From: Microbulbifer sp. YPW16
GTDB taxonomy: Bacteria; Pseudomonadota; Gammaproteobacteria; Pseudomonadales; Cellvibrionaceae
NCBI RefSeq assembly: GCF_021290385.1
Contig: NZ_CP089928.1
Location: 558,001 to 622,000, forward strand
Direction: 5' to 3'
DNA length: 64,000 nt
Under the pieces are notes generated by a model. That model searched no databases, was not told where the DNA came from, and saw only the letters and a list, made by a program, of their open reading frames with translations. The translations under genes were made by a program, and so were the position numbers. This document shows positions 25,976 through 34,720 of this stretch, piece by piece; the stretch's first letter is position 1; every line of letters starts with the position of its first letter.

Positions 25976-26051
25976 TGGTGGGTGGTACAGGGGTCGAACC
26001 TGTGACCTACGGCTTGTAAGGCCGTCGCTCTCCCAACTGAGCTAACCACCC
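25976..26051 (-). tRNA. tRNA-Val (TAC)
   Basis: 76 nt. The acceptor GGGTGGT pairs with ACCACCC, discriminator A, CCA encoded. The anticodon loop reads CTTACAA with anticodon TAC, and the T-loop GGTTCGACCC is standard. It is the first gene of the Val-Asp tRNA operon. Confidence 0.97.
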
Positions 26052-26086
26052 GTATTGCTCCGGGCTGTGCCTCTCGAGCGACGCGA

Positions 26087-26114
26087 ATCATACCCGATTG
26101 GGCTGCCCTGTCAA
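26087..26114 (-). promoter_or_regulatory. Sigma70 promoter of the tRNA-Val/Asp operon
   Basis: On the minus strand TTGACA (26114-26109), a 16-bp spacer and TATGAT (26092-26087) are followed by the GC-rich stretch TCGCGTCGC, the discriminator typical of stringently controlled stable-RNA promoters. Transcription would start about 30 nt before tRNA-Val. Confidence 0.85.
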
Positions 26115-26183
26115 CAAATTCCGCGCCACAATTTGCATCTTTTTCCTTTCATTTCCGGCACTTGGGGTATACCAGTGCCGGCC

Positions 26184-28556
26184 TCAATCGCTGTTACTGG
26201 CCGGCAGGGCCACCGGCTCGGGGGTGACAGGGTCCGGGGCGTCTTCTTTGTCCCCGGCAAAGCGCTGGATTGGCTGCCGGTAGTCCGGCAGGATCATGTG
26301 GCCCGCGATCGAAACCGGGGTCCGGCCGGGTATCAGCTGTTCTTCGGGGCGGGCCAGGTCTGGCGCACTGTAGTCACACACCCCGGATGGGAACACCCGC
26401 TCCAGGTCCTGCAACCGCTCGGCGACGGATTCGGTTGCCCCACCGTATACCCCCCGCTCAACCGCTGCCGCAACGGGCTGAAGGCGACACTTGAATACGT
26501 CATCCGTCATCGGGCCACCAGCCATCTGGCGCGGAGTGCTATGAATCGGGTATTTCCGCATGCAGGCACCTGCCGGGCGGCCGTTCCATTCCCCGTCCCA
26601 GACACCCTCCCCCGCCGCAATCACATTGCCCTGGCTATCGAAACACTGGTCGCTGGCATCCACCGGGCGGTTTGCGGCAACCCCGAGTTGCGGGCTGTCG
26701 ATGATGTTCTGCATCCACCGGTCTATGGTATCCAGGGCCTCATCCAGCGGCGTATAGTCCTTGTGGCTGGTCCAGATCAGCTGGTTATCCGCATGGCCGC
26801 GGGCCCGCCGGATGCGCTCCCGCGCAGAAAAGGAGGCCACACTGTGATGCATGTCCAGGTCGTCATCCAGGTAGTGACGCAGGTCGATAATAGGGATTTC
26901 CACATCACCCAGGAAAACATGGCCGGACCGGTAAATACCCTCGATTGCCGCCGTGCTGGCGCGGGATCGCGGCGCAGGATTATCCAGGCTACCCAGGTTC
27001 ATGTTGTGTTCGCTCCAGACGGAGAGTTCCATCGGGAACACGCGCCCATTCAGGAACCACAGCTTCTCCCCGCCCTGGTTTTCAGGGGCCTTCCAGCCAC
27101 CCACCGTGGCGTTCATCCGCAGGAAGGTGTCCATCGACAGGTCACCAGACCGCAATGCCTCCAATCCGTACTGGACGCCCTCGTTGTCCCAGGCGCTGTT
27201 GGCATAACCGGTTTCATCGGCACCATAGAATGCCCGCAGGTCCTCCCAGTGGGACCAGTGTGTTTGCTCCGCGACATCATCCGCATAGCTCTTGATAAAG
27301 TGCACGAAATTGGGGTTGTTAACCAGCGGCACCAGCCCCCGCCAGCCCTGGGTGCACTCGGTGGTGCCATCCCGCCCGGTGCGGTATCTCCCATCGAACA
27401 ATGCGGCCGCTGTCTCCAGTACGTGGAAACGACTGGTGACCTCCCGGCTGGCCGGCAGCCCCTGCACCAGTGAACGCTCCGTGACCTGTCTCCAGCGGGG
27501 ATTCTCCGCATCCACCACATCAAAAAAGTACTCCAGTGGCTCGCAATCGAATACGTAAATTGTCTGGCTGACCATATCCGGGTAGGAGTAAAGCGGCAGC
27601 GCCGCATCGATCAGCCCCGGGGCGTTCTGGGCAAAGAGATACTGCTGGATCGCACCACCAGAACCACCAACACCGACCGTATACAGCGGCTTTCCATATA
27701 GCGCGACAAACTGCTGCTTGAGACGGCGGGCCACATCCTCTGCGAGCCAGATGTTGTAGTGATTACTGGTCTGGTTACCGGACGAATAGACAATGGCGTA
27801 GCCGCGCGCCAACTGGTCGGCCCGGCGACTGACAATGTCACCCTTGCTGATATCCCCCTGGCGCCGGCCAACCCCAACGCCACCACGAAACTGGTAGATC
27901 AGCCGTCGATTCCAGTTGGCAGGGTTGGGCTTGCCGGCAGTTTCACCCTCCCCCCTCAATGCGGCGATGGCATAGAAAAAACGATTGATGGTCCCGGTCT
28001 CGAGCCGCACGACAAAATCGACCGAGCGCCCGTTGACCGTCACCTGGTCGATGTCCCCGTTCGCCGCCTCAAGCGGGTGGAAATCGCCGTCTTCCGTGCT
28101 CCGATAATAATAGGCAACCTGTGTGGGGTGACTGCAGTCCCTGCTGTAGCCGATCACTTCATCTGTCCGCTTGCCCTCCTCGTCCAGGGCAAATACAGGA
28201 ACCCCCTCCCGGTCATGGTTATCCACTAAAGGCTGGCGGTTGGTCACGTTGTTTATGCCGCAGTAGAAGGGATAGGTCGAAGGCCCGGAAAACAGCGTCT
28301 CAACGGGTCCTATCTCGCCAATACTGATCGGGAAGGGAAAGTACTCGGGTGGTCGCTCTGTCGTGCGGGGGTGCGGTCCGGAATATGCCGGTGTGGGGGC
28401 ATGCTCGAGTGCGCCATCCGGCACTCCCACGACCGGGGCCGGGGGTGTATCGGGAATATGCGGGAGGCGATCGATAAAAAACCATCCGCCAGCCGCCACT
28501 GCAACCAGCAGCGCGAGCCCTACCCCAGAGAGAATCCTTGCTCTCCGTCCCTGCAT
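26184..28556 (-). CDS. Secreted or membrane-anchored DUF6351-like hydrolase
   Basis: 790 aa. An N-terminal hydrophobic segment at about 9-28 (LSGVGLALLVAVAAGGWFF) with Arg before it acts as a signal anchor, followed by a Pro-rich linker to about 70. The rest resembles the DUF6351/tannase-like proteins of the alpha/beta-hydrolase type, with VGVGGSGGAIQQY placing a nucleophile Ser at 299 and a downstream Asp/His-rich region (IIDLRHYLDDDLDMHH). Six or more cysteines are consistent with an exported protein. The substrate is unknown; ester or amide cleavage in the periplasm is the guess. It is monocistronic; no terminator was recognised in the 130 bp before the tRNA-Val promoter. Confidence 0.75.
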   Translation of the reverse strand: MQGRRARILSGVGLALLVAVAAGGWFFIDRLPHIPDTPPAPVVGVPDGALEHAPTPAYSGPHPRTTERPPEYFPFPISIGEIGPVETLFSGPSTYPFYCGINNVTNRQPLVDNHDREGVPVFALDEEGKRTDEVIGYSRDCSHPTQVAYYYRSTEDGDFHPLEAANGDIDQVTVNGRSVDFVVRLETGTINRFFYAIAALRGEGETAGKPNPANWNRRLIYQFRGGVGVGRRQGDISKGDIVSRRADQLARGYAIVYSSGNQTSNHYNIWLAEDVARRLKQQFVALYGKPLYTVGVGGSGGAIQQYLFAQNAPGLIDAALPLYSYPDMVSQTIYVFDCEPLEYFFDVVDAENPRWRQVTERSLVQGLPASREVTSRFHVLETAAALFDGRYRTGRDGTTECTQGWRGLVPLVNNPNFVHFIKSYADDVAEQTHWSHWEDLRAFYGADETGYANSAWDNEGVQYGLEALRSGDLSMDTFLRMNATVGGWKAPENQGGEKLWFLNGRVFPMELSVWSEHNMNLGSLDNPAPRSRASTAAIEGIYRSGHVFLGDVEIPIIDLRHYLDDDLDMHHSVASFSARERIRRARGHADNQLIWTSHKDYTPLDEALDTIDRWMQNIIDSPQLGVAANRPVDASDQCFDSQGNVIAAGEGVWDGEWNGRPAGACMRKYPIHSTPRQMAGGPMTDDVFKCRLQPVAAAVERGVYGGATESVAERLQDLERVFPSGVCDYSAPDLARPEEQLIPGRTPVSIAGHMILPDYRQPIQRFAGDKEDAPDPVTPEPVALPASNSD

Positions 28557-28873
28557 AATCGCCTCCGCTCAGCGAACTTCCTTTTGGTACAGCATGAGTA
28601 TAAGAAGGGAAAACCCGACCATCCGGACAGATGGCGTTCCCATCAACGACAGTGCGGAGAGAGACGAACGGGGGGCGCAACAACAATTACCTACGACGAG
28701 AGAGCCGACACCCGGTTTGGAACCATGGCAGGGAAACCGGCAACAGGGTTATTGCTGGCTACGCAGGAAATGGGAAAGGATATTCTGGGAACAGCTGGGG
28801 GCGGATAACTGGGATTTCGAAGAATTAACCGGGCTGGCCCTTTATGGGAGGCCAGCCCGGCGCGCGATCATCT
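28557..28873. other. Intergenic region between cysC and the DUF6351-like gene
   Basis: This 317-bp gap holds the cysC terminator hairpin (28829-28860) on its right and presumably the promoter of the DUF6351-like gene on its left. Short plus-strand frames here overlap the neighbouring genes, have no ribosome site and are taken as chance. Confidence 0.5.
28829..28860 (-). terminator. 11-bp-stem hairpin after cysC
   Basis: CCGGGCTGGCC and GGCCAGCCCGG enclose a 10-nt loop, starting 14 bp past the cysC stop. On the minus strand the stem is followed by TTAATTCTT, so it is a likely though not textbook terminator. Confidence 0.65.
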
Positions 28874-29497
28874 TCAGACGATGATCCCGCGCTCCTGCAG
28901 GTTCTTGATGATGGCATCAACTTCCTGCTCCAGGGTCATCTCGGCCGTGCGCAGGTGCAGCTCCGGGGCCTCAGGCGCCTCGTAGGGGTCGTCGATGCCG
29001 GTAAAGCCCTTGATCTCACCCGCCCGGGCCTTTTTGTACAGGCCTTTGGGGTCGCGGGATTCCGCTTCCTCCAGCGGGCAATCAACGAATACCTCCAGGT
29101 ACTCCAGGTCATTTTCCTCGTGGATACGGCGCACCATATCCCGATCCTGGCGATAGGGGCTGATGAAGCTGCTGAGCACAACCACACCGCTGTCGGCGAA
29201 CAGGCGGGAAATCTCACCCACCCGGCGAATATTCTCGGCGCGATCTTCCGCCGAAAAGCCCAGGTTGGAGTTGATCCCGAGGCGGATGTTGTCCCCGTCC
29301 AGGCGATAGCTCAGGACACCGCGGGCGGCCAGGGCCTTCTCCAGCGCCACTGCCACGGTACTCTTGCCGGAACCGGACAGTCCGGTGAACCACAGGGTCA
29401 CACCCTTGTGGCCAAGAATGCTCGCGCGGTCCTGGCGATTCACCTCGCCATGATGCCAGTGTACGTTGGTTGCTTTAGGCTCTGCAGATACCGTCAC
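28874..29497 (-). CDS. cysC: Adenylylsulfate kinase
   Basis: 207 aa. It phosphorylates APS to PAPS, the sulfate donor for sulfotransferases and the substrate of assimilatory PAPS reductase. The Walker A loop is GLSGSGKST (about 39-47), followed by [27 protein letters not shown] and [13 protein letters not shown], both diagnostic of APS kinase. Start GTG 29497 has AGGGGA at 7 nt; a TTG one codon earlier is possible. It stands alone here, away from any cysD/cysN, between a tRNA operon and a secreted hydrolase gene. Together with the four sulfotransferases at 0.4-10.1 kb it gives the window both PAPS supply and use. Confidence 0.95.
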   Translation of the reverse strand: MTVSAEPKATNVHWHHGEVNRQDRASILGHKGVTLWFTGLSGSGKSTVAVALEKALAARGVLSYRLDGDNIRLGINSNLGFSAEDRAENIRRVGEISRLFADSGVVVLSSFISPYRQDRDMVRRIHEENDLEYLEVFVDCPLEEAESRDPKGLYKKARAGEIKGFTGIDDPYEAPEAPELHLRTAEMTLEQEVDAIIKNLQERGIIV

Positions 29498-29661
29498 CAA
29501 AATGTCCCCTGTTCCCGTTAAACAAAACCCCCGCTAAAGCGCGAGGGTGAATTAATCCAGATTGCGGACCAGCGGTCACAGCCGCCGCCGCGAGATGCCC
29601 ATTATCCTGTATCCCGCCGGCTGGCGCAAAAGTTACCGCCATCGATTTCGGCATATACAAA

Positions 29662-29687
29662 AAAGCCCCGCTTATAAGCGGGGCTTT
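29662..29687 (-). terminator. Terminator of the tRNA-Pro/Arg/His operon
   Basis: GCCCCGCTTATAAGCGGGGC forms a tight stem flanked by A's on the left and T's on the right, about 28 bp past the CCA of tRNA-His. Read on the minus strand it ends in a U-run. Confidence 0.85.
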
Positions 29688-29714
29688 CTCGCGCCTCCGG
29701 GAGGAGGCAAAATA

Positions 29715-29790
29715 TGGGGTGGCCGACGGGGATCGAACCCGCGACCTCAGGAGCCACAATCCTGTGCTCTACCAACTGAGCTACGGCCAC
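29715..29790 (-). tRNA. tRNA-His (GTG)
   Basis: 76 nt. The acceptor GTGGCCG pairs with CGGCCAC, discriminator C, CCA encoded. The anticodon loop reads ATTGTGGC with anticodon GTG. The extra 5' G position needed by histidyl-tRNA synthetase would pair with the discriminator C. It is last in the Pro-Arg-His operon. Confidence 0.96.
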
Positions 29791-29858
29791 CATTGAAAGT
29801 GCTATGTACAGCGTCTTGTGGCAACGCTGAACCTGCCCTGGCACGAAGCCTGGCAGGG

Positions 29859-30094
29859 CCGGAATAGTCCTGCGACTACAATCCGGCAGTGGACCAAGTC
29901 GAGACTGCCTGACTATGACCACCTTTTAAAGGTTGGCGCACCCGGCAGGGCCGCTGCAAACGCCTGCGAAGCACTGCTTCGCGTTTGCTTCGGCGCCGAT
30001 CAGCCGGAATAGTCCTGCAACTACAATCCGGCAGCGGACTAAGTCGAGACTGCCTGACTATGACCACCTTTTAAAGGTTGGCGCACCCGGCAGG
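29859..30094. repeat. 91-bp direct repeat pair carrying a duplicated tRNA-Arg 3' end
   Basis: Copy A is 29859-29949 and copy B 30004-30094, 145 bp apart, nearly identical with only a few mismatches. The right 16 bp of each copy (TGGCGCACCCGGCAGG) is the 3' end of tRNA-Arg with its CCA. In copy B this belongs to the intact tRNA; in copy A (29934-29949) the rest of the tRNA is missing. Each copy also has an imperfect hairpin CCGGAATAGT / ACTACAATCCGG at its left end. Between the copies is a further small palindrome GCGAAGC-ACT-GCTTCGC. Confidence 0.8.
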
Positions 30095-30155
30095 ACTCGA
30101 ACCTGCGACCATCCGCTTAGAAGGCGGATGCTCTATCCAGCTGAGCTACGGGCGC
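30079..30155 (-). tRNA. tRNA-Arg (TCT)
   Basis: 77 nt. The acceptor GCGCCCG pairs with CGGGTGC through one G-U pair, discriminator G, CCA encoded. The anticodon loop reads CTTCTAA with anticodon TCT. It is the middle gene of the Pro-Arg-His operon, and its 3' end is duplicated at 29934-29949. Confidence 0.96.
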
Positions 30156-30175
30156 AAGGAAACCCGGTCTATGTC

Positions 30176-30252
30176 TGGTCGGGGCAGAGGGATTCGAACC
30201 CCCGACATCCTGCTCCCAAAGCAGGCGCGCTACCAGACTGCGCTATGCCCCG
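30176..30252 (-). tRNA. tRNA-Pro (TGG)
   Basis: 77 nt. The acceptor CGGGGCA pairs with TGCCCCG, discriminator A, CCA encoded. The anticodon loop reads TTTGGGA with anticodon TGG. It is the first gene of the operon and lies 20 bp upstream of tRNA-Arg. Confidence 0.97.
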
Positions 30253-30379
30253 ATACATCATCTAACTGTATCACGGAGCAACAACCCGGGCCTGCGCCAG
30301 CCCGACTCGCAGGCTGTTCGGGCCCGAAAAATGCCCCGAATCTCACCGGTCAGCTGCCGCCTCCCCTGCGAGAGCGCGC

Positions 30380-30408
30380 ATAATACTGACACCCCCCGGG
30401 GGAGTCAA
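30380..30408 (-). promoter_or_regulatory. Sigma70 promoter of the tRNA-Pro/Arg/His operon
   Basis: On the minus strand TTGACT (30408-30403), a 17-bp GC-rich spacer and TATTAT (30385-30380) are followed by GCGCGCTC, a GC-rich discriminator as expected for growth-rate-controlled tRNA promoters. The leader before tRNA-Pro would be about 120 nt. The rest of 30253-30639 (387 bp) must also hold the folD promoter, which was not resolved. Confidence 0.85.
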
Positions 30409-30639
30409 CGCCGCTAAGCTATTCTTTTTGCAGAAGTTTACCCGATGACCAGCGACCGCAGCCGGGAACGGTGACCACATGGCGAAATTATTCTCGGCCT
30501 GTGCGAAAATAGCGCGCCCTGAGCCCGGCGCCCCTGCAGGTACGCCATTTATTATCCTGCAGACTGCGGCGTCCGGATGATTTCCCAAGCGGGTCCGCCA
30601 CCAGCGGTCCCGCACTGACGGTTAAGTTGAGAATACTGT

Positions 30640-31488
30640 ATGTCTGCACTGGTTCTGGACGGCAAAGCCCTGGCACAGAAGACCGAGGAAGAGCTTTCGG
30701 CCCGCGTGGCGGCCCTGAAGGAAAAGAGCGGGGGCCAGACCCCTATCCTGGCCACCATCCTCGTAGGTGATGATCCCGCTTCCGCCACCTACGTAAAGAT
30801 GAAGGGTAACGCCTGCCGGCGCATCGGCATGGATTCCATGCAGGTAGAGCTGCCCTCTTCCACCACTACGGAAGAACTGCTGGCCAAGATCGAAGAACTG
30901 AACGCCAACGACAACGTGCATGGCATCCTGCTGCAGCATCCGGTGCCGGAGCAGATCGATGAGCGGGCCTGCTTCGATGCCATCAGCCTGGACAAAGATG
31001 TGGACGGGGTGACCTGCCTCGGCTTCGGCCGCATGGCCATGGGCGAGGAAGCCTATGGCTGCGCCACTCCCAAGGGCATCATGCGCCTGCTGGAAGCCTA
31101 TGAGATCGACATCGCCGGCAAGCACGCTGTCGTGGTGGGTCGCAGCCCGATCCTGGGCAAGCCGATGGCCGCCATGCTGCTGAATGCCAACGCCACCGTC
31201 ACCATCTGCCACTCCCGTACACAGGACCTGGCGGAACATATCAGCCGGGCAGATATCATTGTCGGTGCGGTGGGACGGCCGGAGTTTATCAAGGCGGAAT
31301 GGATCAAGGACGGCGCCGTGGTGGTGGATGCCGGTTACCACCCGGGCGGACTGGGCGATATCGAACTTGCCCCGCTGGTCGACCGGGTCGCCGCCTATAC
31401 GCCGGTGCCCGGCGGTGTCGGCCCCATGACCATCAATACCCTGATTTACCAGTCTGTTGATTCCGGTGAGCGCAAGATCGGGCGCTGA
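30640..31488 (+). CDS. folD: Bifunctional methylenetetrahydrofolate dehydrogenase/cyclohydrolase
   Basis: 282 aa. It oxidises 5,10-methylene-THF to 10-formyl-THF through the methenyl form, feeding purine and formyl-methionine synthesis. The marks are [16 protein letters not shown] with the catalytic Lys, [17 protein letters not shown], and the NADP-binding [25 protein letters not shown] near the end is the family signature. ATG 30640 has a GAG-rich site 9 nt before it. It is divergent from the tRNA-Pro operon. A hairpin follows (31502-31534), so it is probably monocistronic. Confidence 0.97.
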   Translation: MSALVLDGKALAQKTEEELSARVAALKEKSGGQTPILATILVGDDPASATYVKMKGNACRRIGMDSMQVELPSSTTTEELLAKIEELNANDNVHGILLQHPVPEQIDERACFDAISLDKDVDGVTCLGFGRMAMGEEAYGCATPKGIMRLLEAYEIDIAGKHAVVVGRSPILGKPMAAMLLNANATVTICHSRTQDLAEHISRADIIVGAVGRPEFIKAEWIKDGAVVVDAGYHPGGLGDIELAPLVDRVAAYTPVPGGVGPMTINTLIYQSVDSGERKIGR

Positions 31489-31501
31489 TCCGTGCCCTTA
31501 C

Positions 31502-31534
31502 GCTCCCCCGCGGGCATTGCGGCACCGGGGGAGC
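31502..31534 (+). terminator. Hairpin after folD
   Basis: GCTCCCCCG and CGGGGGAGC enclose a 15-nt loop, 13 bp after the folD stop. No T-run follows (AAAGCC), so it may act through Rho or only protect the 3' end. Confidence 0.45.
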
Positions 31535-31594
31535 AAAGCCCACATCACTGACTGAAACCTCCCTCACCGGGAGGACCAGGGAGATATCATTCCC

Positions 31595-32287
31595 ATGCGA
31601 CTCGACAAAGCCGTCAGCCAGGTTACCGACCTGTCCCGCGCCGATGTGAAACGTGCCGCCCGCGCCGGGCGCATTACCGTCAACGGCGAACCCGTTTCCG
31701 ACACCAGCACCAAGATCGCGGAAACCGACGAGATCTGCCTCGACGGCGAAACCGTCGGTGAGCCGGGCCCTCGCTACTTTATGCTGAACAAGCCCCTCGG
31801 TTACGTCTGCGCCACTAAGGACAGCGAGCATCCCACCGTGCTCGACCTGATCGACGAGCCCAACAAGCACCAGCTGCATATTGCCGGCCGGCTCGATATC
31901 GACACCACCGGCCTGGTGCTGCTCACCGACGATGGCCAGTGGTCCCACAGGATCACCTCCCCGCGCCACCACTGCGACAAAACCTATTATGCGCACCTGG
32001 CCGATCGCATAGAGGAAGACGCAGTCGCCAAATTCGAAAAGGGATTGTGGCTAGACAGCGAGAAAAAACGTACCCGTCCCGCCAGGCTGGAAATCCTATT
32101 TGCCAACGAGGCCCGGGTCACGCTGAACGAGGGGCGCTACCACCAGGTCAAGCGCATGTTCGCGGCGCTGGGAAACCGGGTGCTGGAACTGCACCGGGAA
32201 CGTATTGGCGATATCGTCCTGGACGAGGAGCTGGTCGAGGGCGATTACCGCTCCCTGACCCCGGAAGAAATCAGCTCGGTGAAGTGA
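31595..32287 (+). CDS. rsuA: 16S rRNA pseudouridine(516) synthase
   Basis: 230 aa, the family length. It isomerises U516 in the small-subunit rRNA. An N-terminal S4-type RNA-binding region (MRLDKAVSQVTDLSRADVKR) is followed by the catalytic block GRLDIDTTGLVLLTDDG, with Asp of the RLD motif as nucleophile, and by LNEGRYHQVKRMFAALGN. The ATG has GGGAGA upstream. It is 35 bp before the rsmC-like gene; both act on 16S rRNA and are probably co-transcribed. Confidence 0.95.
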   Translation: MRLDKAVSQVTDLSRADVKRAARAGRITVNGEPVSDTSTKIAETDEICLDGETVGEPGPRYFMLNKPLGYVCATKDSEHPTVLDLIDEPNKHQLHIAGRLDIDTTGLVLLTDDGQWSHRITSPRHHCDKTYYAHLADRIEEDAVAKFEKGLWLDSEKKRTRPARLEILFANEARVTLNEGRYHQVKRMFAALGNRVLELHRERIGDIVLDEELVEGDYRSLTPEEISSVK

Positions 32288-32321
32288 CTATTGCCGGGAA
32301 CAGGGAATAATACTGAAATCC

Positions 32322-33332
32322 ATGCCACACCTGCTCCAACAGCTGCTACAGCAAAATCCACGCGAGACCCTGTGGATCGCAGACGAAAACAGTAAGGCCC
32401 TGCTGCAGGCCGGTTTCACTTTTGCGGGGGACCTGATCACCAACCGCTGGGATATCGCCCACCTCGCAGACGGTCGCTGCAATCGCAGCTTCTTCAGTGA
32501 CTTCCATTTCACGGAGGCCGGGCGGCACTACCGCCGGGTCGTTTTCCCGGTTTCCAAGGAAAAAGCCGTGGTGCACCACATCATCAACTGCGTTCCCCGG
32601 ATCCTTGGCGAGGGCGGTGAGCTCGTTCTACTGGGAGGCAAGCAAAGCGGGATCAAGACCTATGCCACGAAGGCTGCGGCTCGACTTGGTTGTGGCAAGA
32701 ACCTGGACAAACACGGCCAGGAATACACCAGCACACTGGTTTTACACCATGACGGCGGAGAGCTGCTCGATGACCAGGACTATCCCCGCTTACGCCAGCT
32801 GGATTCGCTGGCAGGCCTGTACAGTAAACCGGGCTTGTTTGGCTGGAACAAAATTGACCGGGGCAGTGCCCTGCTGGCTGCCCAGTTCCTTACCCACCTG
32901 CCCGGACCCGGTGCAAATATCGTTGACCTGGGGTGTGGCTACGGCTACCTGAGTTGCCAACTGGCAAAGCTGGGTGAGTTTCATTTTACCGCCACAGACA
33001 ATAATGCCGCTGCGCTGGTCGCGTGCGAACGCAACTTTCATGAAGCGGGAATTGCCGGCGTTGTAACCCCATCCGATGCCGGCCGGGACCTGCAGTCCGG
33101 GTTCGCCGACCTGGTGATCTGCAACCCGCCCTTCCACCAGGGTTTCCAGGTAGAGGGTGATCTCACCGGGCGCTTCCTGGAGAATGCGGCGCGCCTGTTG
33201 AAGAGTGACGGTATGGCACTCTTCGTGGTGAACGAGTTTATTCCGCTGCAAAAAAAGGCGACTGCCTACTTTAGCGGGATTACGCCCCTGGAACATCGGG
33301 ATGGATTCCGTACCTTCCGGCTGGCACGTTAG
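32322..33332 (+). CDS. rsmC: 16S rRNA (guanine-N2)-methyltransferase, RsmC type
   Basis: 336 aa with the double-domain layout of RsmC (m2G1207): a degenerate N-terminal methyltransferase-like half and an active C-terminal half. The latter has VDLGCGYGYLSCQLAK for SAM binding and ICNPPFHQGF, the NPPF motif of amino-group methyltransferases. NKIDRGSALLAAQFL just before the SAM site is typical of RsmC/RlmG. RlmG is the main alternative; the length (336 aa rather than about 380) favours RsmC. It is read after rsuA. Confidence 0.88.
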   Translation: MPHLLQQLLQQNPRETLWIADENSKALLQAGFTFAGDLITNRWDIAHLADGRCNRSFFSDFHFTEAGRHYRRVVFPVSKEKAVVHHIINCVPRILGEGGELVLLGGKQSGIKTYATKAAARLGCGKNLDKHGQEYTSTLVLHHDGGELLDDQDYPRLRQLDSLAGLYSKPGLFGWNKIDRGSALLAAQFLTHLPGPGANIVDLGCGYGYLSCQLAKLGEFHFTATDNNAAALVACERNFHEAGIAGVVTPSDAGRDLQSGFADLVICNPPFHQGFQVEGDLTGRFLENAARLLKSDGMALFVVNEFIPLQKKATAYFSGITPLEHRDGFRTFRLAR

Positions 33333-33400
33333 CCACTCCCGCACATTATCCCATCACCGCGACTCACCGATTACCGGCGTTGCCCAGCAGCTGGCAATCA

Positions 33401-33856
33401 TCAGTAGTCGCGCAGGTTGTAGAGGTTCATTGACAGGTGGTGCTCGTCCAGCTCCTCCAGCTCCAGGAGCCTCTGGAAGGCGTCCTTCGCCGAGGGCGTA
33501 TCCGCATCCTGCAACAGGTCGCGATACTGGTCGACAAGATACATATCGATGTCCATGGCCAGTTTGGCGATGCCGTCCGCGTCGTGGAGGTCAATTTGCC
33601 GCAGGCGCTGCAGGAATTCAGGCTCCCGCCCCTCGGGCGCAAACTGAACCCAGGTATGCAGGGCCCCCGGGGACACATCCATGAGGAATTCCTCCAGCGT
33701 GTGAGTCATTTCATTTTCACGCCGCTTCAGCTGGTCAAGTAACAAGACCACCCGGCGATCCCCCGCCAGCTGTTCGTACTCCCCATACTGCCGGGCCAAC
33801 TTCTGGTGGAACTCCCTGCCCTCCTGGATAACATCCTCGACGGTTTTGTAACGCAT
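33401..33856 (-). CDS. Ferritin-like helical protein of unknown function
   Basis: 151 aa. It is almost entirely helical, with four long helices and repeated Glu/His pairs (EEHH at ELEELDEHHLS, RENEMTHTLEEF), the pattern of ferritin-like four-helix bundles. Not all metal ligands of a rubrerythrin can be placed, so iron binding is uncertain. ATG 33856 is followed by MRYKTVEDVIQEG. It points toward rsmC and is followed by no recognised terminator. Its neighbour upstream on the same strand is a spermidine-synthase-like gene, 109 bp away. Confidence 0.7.
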   Translation of the reverse strand: MRYKTVEDVIQEGREFHQKLARQYGEYEQLAGDRRVVLLLDQLKRRENEMTHTLEEFLMDVSPGALHTWVQFAPEGREPEFLQRLRQIDLHDADGIAKLAMDIDMYLVDQYRDLLQDADTPSAKDAFQRLLELEELDEHHLSMNLYNLRDY

Positions 33857-33964
33857 GCACCAACCCCGGAAATGACCGTGTTTCCATTGAGTATAGACAG
33901 CTAGTCGTAAATGACGCCAAATCAGACACGGTGAAAATCCTGGCGCCCCGGCTCCCGGGCAAAC

Positions 33965-34720
33965 CTAACCGCGCAGGCGGCCCAGCTTGCAGTGAAGTCG
34001 GTTGGAGGCACTGGCGGGATTGATGGCGGCGGGCGCACGGGCAACCAGTTCAGCCCGGGACAGCGGTGCCCGACTGACTGCCAGGACACAGTTTTCGTAG
34101 CCTGGCAGTTCGGCGCTCCAGCTTCCCTGCAGGACCCGGCGTATCCCAGGTGAGCGCCAGCCACTGGCGAGCATTTCACGGCGACTGCCGAAGTTGCCGA
34201 CCAGGACCCCCGCGGGGCTGAGAGAGCCCAGCAATCGATGGCACCAGGCAGGATCCGCGGGCACCGTGCGCCGCGCCTCGCCATCGATATGGCCGAACAG
34301 GTCATCGATCACCAGGTCGTACTGACTGGCCCGGGAAGTCGTGTCTGCCATGAATTCACGGGCATCCGCACATACCAGCTCGATCTGGCCGGTACCGGAG
34401 CCGGCACCGAAATAGTTACGGGCTACATCCAGGTGCACCGGGTCGAGGTCAACGCCGACAATGCGCTCAGGGCCGACAAAGCGTTGCAGGAGGCGAATGA
34501 CCGCCCCACCGCCAACCCCCAGGACCAGCACCGATCGCAGCTGGCGCGCATCACGGAAAAATGCCGGCAGCAGCAACAGCTCCCACAGGGACCCCTTCAG
34601 AGGGTCACGGGGATTCCACTGGCTATGGAAGACACCGTTGGTGTACAGCCGCACGCTGGCGCCGTGGCTACGCACCTGGTAATGGTTCCCCTCAAGGTGC
34701 TGCTCCCAGACCAGGGCCAT
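33965..34720 (-). CDS. Spermidine-synthase-like methyltransferase-fold protein
   Basis: 251 aa. The Rossmann domain has VLVLGVGGGAVIRLLQ (SAM or dcSAM loop) and IVGVDLDPVHLDVARNYFG, then ELVCADAREFM and YDLVIDDLFGHIDG, as in SpeE relatives. The N-terminal tetramerisation domain of a true spermidine synthase is short, and the Asp/Tyr substrate residues are not all evident, so polyamine synthesis is not claimed. ATG 34720 overlaps the stop of the upstream gene (TGATG), which argues for this start against a longer frame to 34840. It is co-translated with the fRMsr gene. Confidence 0.8.
   Translation of the reverse strand: MALVWEQHLEGNHYQVRSHGASVRLYTNGVFHSQWNPRDPLKGSLWELLLLPAFFRDARQLRSVLVLGVGGGAVIRLLQRFVGPERIVGVDLDPVHLDVARNYFGAGSGTGQIELVCADAREFMADTTSRASQYDLVIDDLFGHIDGEARRTVPADPAWCHRLLGSLSPAGVLVGNFGSRREMLASGWRSPGIRRVLQGSWSAELPGYENCVLAVSRAPLSRAELVARAPAAINPASASNRLHCKLGRLRG

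Noticed and set aside
33965..34720. Considered as spermidine synthase speE with a full polyamine role
   Set aside because: The N-terminal domain is short and the substrate residues are not all visible, so only the fold is claimed.
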